This document shows positions 1-4,649 of a stretch of 5,305 nucleotides of DNA, piece after piece. The DNA is from Burkholderiaceae bacterium (GTDB lineage Bacteria > Pseudomonadota > Gammaproteobacteria > Burkholderiales > Burkholderiaceae_C). The stretch covers positions 1-5,305 of the forward strand of contig JAFMJA010000194.1 in the NCBI GenBank assembly GCA_017853735.1, given 5' to 3'. A model generated the notes under the pieces. That model saw nothing but the letters and a program-made list of their open reading frames with translations, had not been told where the DNA came from and searched no databases. The stretch's first letter is position 1. Every line of letters starts with the position of its first letter. The position numbers were made by a program, and so were the translations under genes.

Positions 1-1857
1 GAAATTGTCCGCCGGAGTGTTCGACCCAAGCGTTTGATCTGGCAGCGCAAGTGTCGCAGGCTTCTCTTGGATCGTCAGGGGTGCTTCGGGGGCGGGTGTT
101 GGAGATTTGGCTATGTTGAATGCTTGAGAAAATGAAAGTGTTTCAGATCTGGCTAGCCCGCTCATCAGGCGCCGCGTAATCGCCACGGCGCGAGCCTCCT
201 CAACATTGTGGCTGTTTGCCAGTGGCAAGGGCAGGCGCACATTAAACAAACTGCCTGTGCCAACTTGACTGCTGACAAAGACCTCTCCGCCCATGGCCTC
301 AACCAGCCGCTTGACAATGCTCAACCCAAGCCCGGTGCCGCCGAATTGGCGGGTGTGGCTGCCATCGGCCTGGGAGAATGGGGTAAAGAGCTTGTCCAGC
401 ATCTCGCGATTCATGCCAATGCCGCTGTCTTGCACCTGCAGCTGTACCTGGAGGCGCTCATTTTTGTAGCTCAGTTGGCGGGCTGCGACCCGCACCCAGC
501 CACGCAAGGTGAACTTCAATGCATTGCTGGTTAGATTGGTGATGATCTGGCGCAGCCGCATGTCATCGACCAGGACCGGCTGATCGAGCGCGGGGTCGCA
601 CTCAAAATGGAGCACAACACCGGGTTTTCTGGGCAAGGTGTTGAGCATCTCCTGCATGGCCGCAAGTGTGTCGCTCAGTAGGATGGGCTCGGGGTACAGA
701 TTGATCTTGCCGGAATCGATCTTGGAGAAGTCCAGCACATCGTTGATGATGGACAGCAGCAGCTTGCCACTCTCGCTGCTGGCCTGCAGGATTTTGCTGG
801 CCTGCGCGGGCAGGGGCATGCGCTGCAGGATCTGCAACCCACCAAGCACGCCATTGAGCGGCGTGCGCAGTTCGTGACTGATGGTGGCCAGGAACTGCTG
901 CTTGGCCCGCTCCGCGCTGTGGGCTTTCTCTCGCGCCAACACCAGCTCGGTGACGTCCTCACCGCTGGTGATATAGCCGATCACCTGGCCCAGCGCATCA
1001 AAGCGCGGGGTGTTGGTGATTTTGAGCCAACGCTGGTGACCGCCCGCATATTTTATGGGCCCTAAATAAGTGACGGTTTTTCCCTGCATCACCTCTTCGT
1101 AATATGGCCAGCGATTTTTCGTGTCCTCTGGACGCTCCAGCTGTGTGATACAACACCCGATTAACTGCGCAGACTCTTTGCCAAACCAAGCTGCATACCG
1201 GTCATTGCAACTTAACACGACCCGTTCGTGAGTCAGTATGGCTATGCTACTGGCCGTACCCCTCATCAGCTCATCGGCTAATTGCAGAGCCTCCTGCAGC
1301 TGATGTGAAAGTTCCTGGCTACGATCCAGGGCCTCCTGCAATTGCACCTCCTGTTTTTTGCGCGCACTGATGTCCTGAAGGATGCCTGTGAAAAATGTCT
1401 GCCCCGCTTGCTGCCATCGCGACAGCGACATCTCCACCATCATCTCGTGGCCATCTTTGTGCAGGCCTTCCAGTGTCACAACCTGTCCCAGGACATGACC
1501 AGCCCCGCCGCGCTTGAGCCTGGCCATTCCACCCGTGTGACCTGCTCTGTGCCGCGGCGGAATAATCAGTGTCAAGGGTTGCCCAATGGCCTCGCTCGCG
1601 GTATGGCCAAACAAATTTTCCGCACTGGCGTTCCACGCCACGATACGGCCCTCATCATCCGCGCTGATGATGGCTGAGCTGCTGCTCTCGGTCATGGCGA
1701 GGTACTTAGCCTCTGCCGCCTCGGCTGCCCGCCTTTGCTCCAACAGCTTGGCCTGCTGCGTCTGCTCGTGGTGCAGATCGAGCGGCTGAGCCGCCGGTTG
1801 GCCATTGGGCGGTGCGGCGCTGGGTTGTACCAGGTAAGGAGGGAGCGGCTCAGTCAT
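1..1857 (-). CDS. PAS-PAS sensor histidine kinase, 3' end outside window (619 residues visible)
   Basis: The reading frame is open from an ATG at 1857 to the window edge with no stop. In order: a helical, Gln/Ala/Glu-rich start (about 31-54); PAS1 (about 50-166) with FGHTASEAIGQ, a KDG turn and FFTGILQDI; a short coiled coil (166-197); PAS2 (about 195-305) ending in GYITSGEDVTEL; HisKA with FLATISHELRTPLNG and phosphoacceptor His328; and HATPase_c with an N box (DDMRLRQ, Asn441, Asn445), G1 (DSGIGM, 477-482), an F box and G2 (GGTGLGLSI, 506-514). All catalytic motifs are intact, so autophosphorylation from ATP is expected. No membrane segment is visible, so the sensor is probably cytoplasmic. 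After the ATPase come about 75 residues of Pro/Ala/Ser/Thr-rich linker, which often leads to a receiver domain, but that lies outside the window. A stop codon (TAA) lies 19 codons upstream of the ATG with no better start between, yet there is no Shine-Dalgarno sequence. The signal and partner regulator are unknown. Confidence 0.95.
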   Translation of the reverse strand, partial: MTEPLPPYLVQPSAAPPNGQPAAQPLDLHHEQTQQAKLLEQRRAAEAAEAKYLAMTESSSSAIISADDEGRIVAWNASAENLFGHTASEAIGQPLTLIIPPRHRAGHTGGMARLKRGGAGHVLGQVVTLEGLHKDGHEMMVEMSLSRWQQAGQTFFTGILQDISARKKQEVQLQEALDRSQELSHQLQEALQLADELMRGTASSIAILTHERVVLSCNDRYAAWFGKESAQLIGCCITQLERPEDTKNRWPYYEEVMQGKTVTYLGPIKYAGGHQRWLKITNTPRFDALGQVIGYITSGEDVTELVLAREKAHSAERAKQQFLATISHELRTPLNGVLGGLQILQRMPLPAQASKILQASSESGKLLLSIINDVLDFSKIDSGKINLYPEPILLSDTLAAMQEMLNTLPRKPGVVLHFECDPALDQPVLVDDMRLRQIITNLTSNALKFTLRGWVRVAARQLSYKNERLQVQLQVQDSGIGMNREMLDKLFTPFSQADGSHTRQFGGTGLGLSIVKRLVEAMGGEVFVSSQVGTGSLFNVRLPLPLANSHNVEEARAVAITRRLMSGLARSETLSFSQAFNIAKSPTPAPEAPLTIQEKPATLALPDQTLGSNTPADNF

Positions 1858-1862
1858 GATCT

Positions 1863-1958
1863 GGGAGTTGGCGTGGTCGACAACTAACAGGCCCAGATGT
1901 AAGCAAAAAAGATGTTACTTACATGGTGGGATTGCTGCCAGCGTAGCAGCCAACTCCC
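1863..1958 (-). promoter_or_regulatory. Candidate kinase mRNA leader structure masking the start region
   Basis: On the plus strand GGGAGTTGGC (1863-1872) is the exact reverse complement of GCCAACTCCC (1949-1958). In the kinase mRNA the 1863-1872 arm lies 5 to 14 bases before the ATG, where a ribosome binding site would sit. The loop holds two further inverted repeats: ATGTAAG/CTTACAT (1897-1903/1918-1924) and GCTGC/GCAGC (1934-1938/1946-1950). The base matches are seen directly. Folding and a regulatory role are inferred, and the arms could equally be a DNA operator. I found no convincing promoter for the kinase in this gap. Confidence 0.35.
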
Positions 1959-2013
1959 TTGCTTTGTGACATGAGTGTGAATTTTCCGCCCAGAACAAAT
2001 CCAGGCCACAAGT

Positions 2014-2087
2014 CGGGGTCAGATCCCAACTCCCAATTTGCTTGGCCAGAAGGGTGCTGGCCTTGACCCCGCGCACCCAGCGGGTGC
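2014..2087. repeat. REP-like nested palindromic element in the intergenic gap
   Basis: An outer perfect 8-bp inverted repeat, CGGGGTCA (2014-2021) and TGACCCCG (2064-2071), encloses a 6-bp hairpin GGCCAG/CTGGCC (2044-2049/2057-2062). A second hairpin GCACCC/GGGTGC with a 3-base loop (2073-2087) follows directly. The left end, GGGGTCAGATCCC, resembles the GGGGTCAGA-type repeats that I recall being dispersed in proteobacterial genomes near IS200-like (REP-associated) transposases; that comparison is from memory. No transposase is present here. The element lies just past the stop of the reductase-like gene, so its hairpins may also act as a transcript 3' end, although no T-run follows them in that direction. 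Confidence 0.4.
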
Positions 2088-2100
2088 TATCGCGCCGATC

Positions 2101-3168
2101 TTATTTTTTTTGCCGGTTGACCTCGAGCTGGGCATCGACCAGTTGCACAACCTCATCAACCACCGGGTTGCGTTGGCTCCGCTGGGCGGCGATGGATTGC
2201 ACCAGACGATCGACCCGCTCAATATTGGGCGCGCCACCGTAGAGCGCGCGTGCTGCCGAAGAGGGGCTGGCCAGTCCTTGGGCCGCAGCGGCATATTTCT
2301 CAAAGGGCACCATGTCATCGGCCTTGGCACCCAGAGACATGCACAGTGCGCTGACCCAGTTGTAGACCGCGCGAGAGGCATCGATGTCAGAGTGCACGGC
2401 CTCCTTGATCGGGCGTATGCCCTGAGGCGTGACACAGCGATAGTTGCCAGCCAGCAGCATGCTCCACTTGGCCAGCGGGACAAACACCGAATCATGGACC
2501 TTGAGTTTGACCGGCAGCTCCACCATCTCCTGGCCTACGGGCAAGCGAGCGGCCTCGATATCGGCCTGCAGCTGGCGCAGGATGGCGGTGTGTGCTTCTG
2601 ATTCAAAGCGCGCCGCCTTGAAATTGGTGGGTAGGCGGACCTGCAGCACATTGACCTGCTCCTCGGGTGGGCGGAAGGCCTGCGGATCCGGGCTACACAG
2701 AGTCATGCAGGCAGGGTCAAAGCTATCCCATACCGTGGGATCGGTAAAGGCGTTGCGGCAGGCCTTGACATCCACACCGGGCAGGCGTGCCAGGTAGGGC
2801 AGTGGCGGCATGTTCATGATCGACATGCAGGGCTTCTTCGACTTGGCAATTGCCTCGAGCAATTCGCGCACCCCGGGGCTGCGGTACTGGGGCTCCTGCA
2901 TGGCCAGGCCGATCAGGTCAAAGTCGGCGGGGTTCACATCCGCCGGACCTGCGCCACGCACCTTGCCGGGCAGTTTGCGCGAGTCGATTTCCACCAGGCC
3001 CTCACGCCCCTTGACGGGCATTCGCACCCGGAAGCCCTCGCGGTTGATCAGCTCGGCCTCGGCAGGAAGACAGACCAGGGTGGCGTTGTGACCGGCCATC
3101 AGCAGCTTGCTGGCCAGCAGAGAGCCATAGGAGGCGCCCAGGATCAGAATGTTGTATTGCTTGCTCAT
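2101..3168 (-). CDS. Ketopantoate-reductase-like (ApbA/PanE-type) NAD(P)-binding protein
   Basis: The 355-residue protein begins with a Rossmann beta strand (YNILILGASYGSLLASKL, residues 5-22) and continues as in the ApbA/PanE superfamily: an NMPP turn near residue 119 where PanE has NGxG, and a C-terminal helical domain with Lys234 and Asn242 in AKWSMLLAGN. From memory, these match the PanE catalytic Lys and the second Asn of its KxxxNxxxN motif. It is longer than PanE (about 300 residues), and the nucleotide loop reads GASYGS instead of GxGxxG, so both later glycines of the motif are serines. NAD(P)-dependent oxidoreductase activity on a 2-keto acid is plausible, but pantothenate synthesis is not supported: no panB or panC lies nearby. 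The gene is divergent from nnrU and followed by a 243-bp gap. The ATG at 3168 is needed to keep the first beta strand, yet no Shine-Dalgarno precedes it. It ends in a run of eight A (coding strand) covering the last two Lys codons. Confidence 0.8.
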   Translation of the reverse strand: MSKQYNILILGASYGSLLASKLLMAGHNATLVCLPAEAELINREGFRVRMPVKGREGLVEIDSRKLPGKVRGAGPADVNPADFDLIGLAMQEPQYRSPGVRELLEAIAKSKKPCMSIMNMPPLPYLARLPGVDVKACRNAFTDPTVWDSFDPACMTLCSPDPQAFRPPEEQVNVLQVRLPTNFKAARFESEAHTAILRQLQADIEAARLPVGQEMVELPVKLKVHDSVFVPLAKWSMLLAGNYRCVTPQGIRPIKEAVHSDIDASRAVYNWVSALCMSLGAKADDMVPFEKYAAAAQGLASPSSAARALYGGAPNIERVDRLVQSIAAQRSQRNPVVDEVVQLVDAQLEVNRQKK

Positions 3169-3182
3169 AAGGAGATGAGTTG

Positions 3183-3210
3183 TTTATCCAAGATTGCCCG
3201 GCTGGGACAA
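3183..3210 (-). promoter_or_regulatory. Weak candidate promoter for the reductase-like gene
   Basis: Read on the minus strand, TTGTCC (3210-3205) and GATAAA (3188-3183) are separated by 16 bp, each matching the sigma70 consensus at 4 of 6 bases. Transcription would start close to the ATG at 3168, giving a leader of only a few bases, in line with the missing Shine-Dalgarno. Only modest support. Confidence 0.25.
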
Positions 3211-3217
3211 TTGGCGG

Positions 3218-3246
3218 TTGTCATGAAAGAAGTGGTGAATTCTAAT
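3218..3246 (+). promoter_or_regulatory. Probable sigma70-type promoter of nnrU
   Basis: TTGTCA (3218-3223, 5 of 6 matches to TTGACA) and TCTAAT (3241-3246, 5 of 6 matches to TATAAT) are spaced by the ideal 17 bp. The expected start is near 3253, leaving a leader of about 100 bases before nnrU. The -35 box lies 7 bp from the inverted -35 box of the divergent gene, so the GACAA/TTGTC inverted repeat (3206-3210/3218-3222) is explained by the two -35 boxes and need not be an operator. I see no clear FNR/NnrR-type TTGAT-N4-ATCAA box here. Confidence 0.55.
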
Positions 3247-3350
3247 GAAGTCCGGCCCTCGCAGAAGGCAAACAAGCGCAAGATACCGGTCTGGGTAACT
3301 GCTCATGGCGCACAATCGGGCGCGATCCCTGAACCAGGAAGGAGTTGACC

Positions 3351-3944
3351 ATGGTGCGCATGCTTTTGGGTTTGCTGATTGTGCTGGGCACGCATTCACT
3401 GCGCCTGTTGGCGGACGATTGGCGCAGTCGCATGATTACGCGACTGGGCCGGCCGCTGTGGCTGACCCTGTTTTCCCTGGTTTCCGTGGTGGGTCTGGTG
3501 CTGGTGGTGTGGGGGTTTGCCCAGGCCCGTGAACAACCGGTGGTGCTGTGGCAGCCGCTGCCCTGGTTGCGTCCAGTGGGGTTGTCGCTGACAGCGCTCA
3601 GCTTTGTCTTGCTGGCCGCGGCGCTAGTCCCTGCCAACCACCTCAAACATCGGCTTCATCACCCGATGCTGCTGGCCACGAAAACCTGGGCGCTTTCCCA
3701 CCTGCTGCTCAATGGCATGGTGGCACACGCCATTCTGTTTGGCAGCCTGCTGGTCTGGTCGGTGTTGGCCTACCGGGCAGCTCGCCAGCGGGACCGTCAG
3801 AACGAGGCCAATATGGCGCCCCCCCATCGGCTTGCGGCCCTGGCCTCATTGTTCACTGTGGCGCTCGGCCTGTCGGCCTGGTGGCTGGTTGCCATCATGC
3901 TGCATGGATGGTTGATTGGCATCAAACCGCTGACCGGGTCTTGA
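3351..3944 (+). CDS. nnrU: NnrU family integral membrane protein
   Basis: The 197-residue hydrophobic protein has about five membrane segments (near residues 4-20, 36-56, 74-92, 115-140 and 162-190). Family hallmarks are visible: GTHSLR with His15, then HHPMLLATKTWALSHLLLNG (residues 103-122) with His104, Trp113, His117 and Asn121-Gly122. Length fits the NnrU family (PF07298). NnrU was named for genes near nitrite/nitric-oxide reductase clusters, where it affects denitrification; the plant homologue Z-ISO is a haem-dependent 15-cis-zeta-carotene isomerase, so conserved His residues may bind haem. Its exact reaction in bacteria is unsettled. The ATG at 3351 is chosen because AAGGAG (3339-3344) sits 6 bases upstream; an in-frame TTG at 3345 abuts that site and is too close. 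No nir, nor or carotenoid genes are visible. It converges on the pirin relic 18 bp downstream, with no obvious terminator between. Confidence 0.9.
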   Translation: MVRMLLGLLIVLGTHSLRLLADDWRSRMITRLGRPLWLTLFSLVSVVGLVLVVWGFAQAREQPVVLWQPLPWLRPVGLSLTALSFVLLAAALVPANHLKHRLHHPMLLATKTWALSHLLLNGMVAHAILFGSLLVWSVLAYRAARQRDRQNEANMAPPHRLAALASLFTVALGLSAWWLVAIMLHGWLIGIKPLTGS

Positions 3945-3962
3945 AACGGCGCCCGAAGAAGC

Positions 3963-4136
3963 CTAGGGATGGTGTTCACGCGTATTCATGACAAAGGGTC
4001 CGTATTGAGCAATTGGCTCGTGCAGCGCTTGCCCAGCAATCAGCAGTGCCCGCGCTGCATCCGCCCCGGCCTGCAGGCGAACGCCATCGGACGTTGCTTA
4101 CCCGATAACCAGACGCAACTCCGCGTGGCGCGTGGC
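3963..4136 (-). pseudogene. Remnant of a pirin-family gene (C-terminal part)
   Basis: On the minus strand the frame from 4097 to a TAG at 3963-3965 encodes 44 residues, including DGVRLQAG, LLIAGQALHEPIAQYG and GPFVMNTRE. This matches the pirin C-terminal signature (in the family roughly LLLAGxPLxEPIxxYGPFVMNTxEEI), recognised by eye. Upstream in the same frame, HAELRLVIG (4098-4136) also looks pirin-like but is cut from the rest by a TAA at 4098-4100. Everything N-terminal is absent: the DUF2892 stop is the codon directly before, and no start codon or ribosome site is present. The C-terminus is also lost, ending in NTREHHP where pirins continue with the EEI-type helix and a DYxxGR-like tail. 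I conclude it is a decayed fragment left by deletion. Intact pirins are bicupin proteins with a metal site, some having quercetinase activity; this piece cannot form either cupin. Confidence 0.75.
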
Positions 4137-4343
4137 TTAGGCGGGATCTGTATTGTCCTTGACTGAACAGGTGTTGATGCCAAAGATCGAGTAGGGCGGG
4201 CACCAGCCTATTAGGCCTGTGCCCAGTGGCACTAAACCGAGCCAGCCCCACCAGCCGACAGTGCCGGTGGCGGCCAGCCCGACCAGCACCAGGCCGGCCA
4301 CGATACGGATCTTGCGGTCGATGCCGCCAACATTTGCTTTCAT
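4137..4343 (-). CDS. DUF2892 (YgaP-type transmembrane) small membrane protein
   Basis: The 68-residue protein reads as the DUF2892 family (PF11127, also the membrane tail of YgaP-type rhodaneses): NVGGIDRKIRIVAGLVL at the start, a first membrane segment (about 13-29), a Trp/Gly turn (WWGWLG), a second segment (about 34-48), then the family signature PLGTGLIGWCPPYSIFGINTC. Cys48 and Cys59 are positioned as in many family members, where the first lies in a CPxY motif. The role is not established; genes of this family often accompany sulfur-transfer or heavy-metal genes. The ATG at 4343 is preferred over one at 4370 because AAGGAG (4356-4351) lies 7 bases upstream and the family normally starts this way. 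It follows the chaperone gene by 33 bp on the same strand, so the two are probably one transcript. Its stop codon directly abuts the pirin remnant. Confidence 0.85.
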   Translation of the reverse strand: MKANVGGIDRKIRIVAGLVLVGLAATGTVGWWGWLGLVPLGTGLIGWCPPYSIFGINTCSVKDNTDPA

Positions 4344-4376
4344 CGCTGCACTCCTTGGGTGTGGGAACAAACGGGC

Positions 4377-4574
4377 TTACGCGGCGACCGCATAGCCTTC
4401 TTCGGCAATCGCCTTGGCCAGGGCTTCGCGGGGTTGCTGTGACTGCACCTCCACCCGGTTGTGGCTGCGGTCGATGAGCACCTCGGCTTGCGGGTCGACC
4501 TGCTTGATGGCGCGGGTAACGGCCTTTTCGCAATGGCCGCAGGTCATGCCGCTCACTTCAAAGGTCTGGTTCAT
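4377..4574 (-). CDS. copZ: CopZ-like copper chaperone (single HMA domain)
   Basis: The 65-residue protein is one complete heavy-metal-associated domain. It has a first strand TFEVSGM, the metal loop MTCGHC with Cys12 and Cys15, the helix CEKAVTRAIKQVD, the strand AEVLIDRSHNRVEVQ and a final EEGYAVAA. It should bind a single Cu(+) through the two cysteines and deliver it in the cytosol, by family analogy to the N-terminal HMA domain of CopA encoded opposite. Tyr61 in EEGY fits Cu(+) chaperones and CopA domains, whereas MerP-type Hg proteins usually have Phe near this place; this supports copper but does not prove it. The ATG at 4574 is chosen because CAGGAG (4587-4582) lies 7 bases upstream; in-frame ATGs at 4598 and 4664 add unrelated residues, and the latter would overlap copA. 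It probably heads the two-gene operon with the DUF2892 gene. Confidence 0.92.
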   Translation of the reverse strand: MNQTFEVSGMTCGHCEKAVTRAIKQVDPQAEVLIDRSHNRVEVQSQQPREALAKAIAEEGYAVAA

Positions 4575-4611
4575 GGGCCTGCTCCTGAGTTGGGTCATGG
4601 GGGAAGAACAT

Positions 4612-4643
4612 ATTGTGCGCCAAGGGGGCGAAAGGCGCAAAAT
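4612..4643. promoter_or_regulatory. Shared copZ/copA operator-promoter with 32-bp dyad (CueR-like geometry)
   Basis: ATTGTGCGCC (4612-4621) and GGCGCAAAAT (4634-4643) form inverted arms matching at 9 of 10 positions. Toward copA, TTGTGC (4613-4618) and CAAAAT (4638-4643) would be -35 and -10 boxes with a 19-bp spacer centred on the dyad, the long spacing that MerR-family activators such as CueR overcome by distorting the DNA. Toward copZ, TTGCGC (4640-4635) and CACAAT (4617-4612) have 17 bp between them. The boxes match consensus poorly (3-4 of 6), and the arms are not the canonical ACCTTCC/GGAAGGT of CueR sites, so the regulator is unknown. No regulator gene is in the window. Confidence 0.45.
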
Positions 4644-4649
4644 CTCTGC

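Noticed and set aside
1897..1924. ATGTAAG/CTTACAT inverted repeat around an A-run as an intrinsic terminator
   Set aside because: The A/T run is within the loop, not after the stem, and the stem is AT-rich and short; kept only as part of the kinase leader description.
2073..2111. Hairpin followed by a T-rich stretch on the plus strand, like an intrinsic terminator
   Set aside because: Thirteen bases separate stem and T-run, the T-run is simply the reverse of the Lys-Lys-stop end of the minus-strand gene, and no plus-strand gene ends here.
3206..3222. GACAA-N7-TTGTC inverted repeat as a regulator operator between the divergent genes
   Set aside because: The arms coincide with the -35 boxes of the two opposed promoters, which explains the symmetry without an operator.
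3345..3350. TTG at 3345 as the nnrU start
   Set aside because: It directly abuts the AAGGAG; the ATG two codons later has proper 6-base spacing.
4021..4059. 8-bp inverted repeat TGCAGCGC/GCGCTGCA with a 23-base spacer, as a possible terminator or operator
   Set aside because: It lies inside the pirin remnant, where former coding sequence explains it, and no T-run follows in either direction.
3976..4533. Minus-strand open frame of 185 codons covering copZ and the DUF2892 gene
   Set aside because: It overlaps both recognised genes in another frame, is rich in Arg/Gly/Pro and has no family resemblance.
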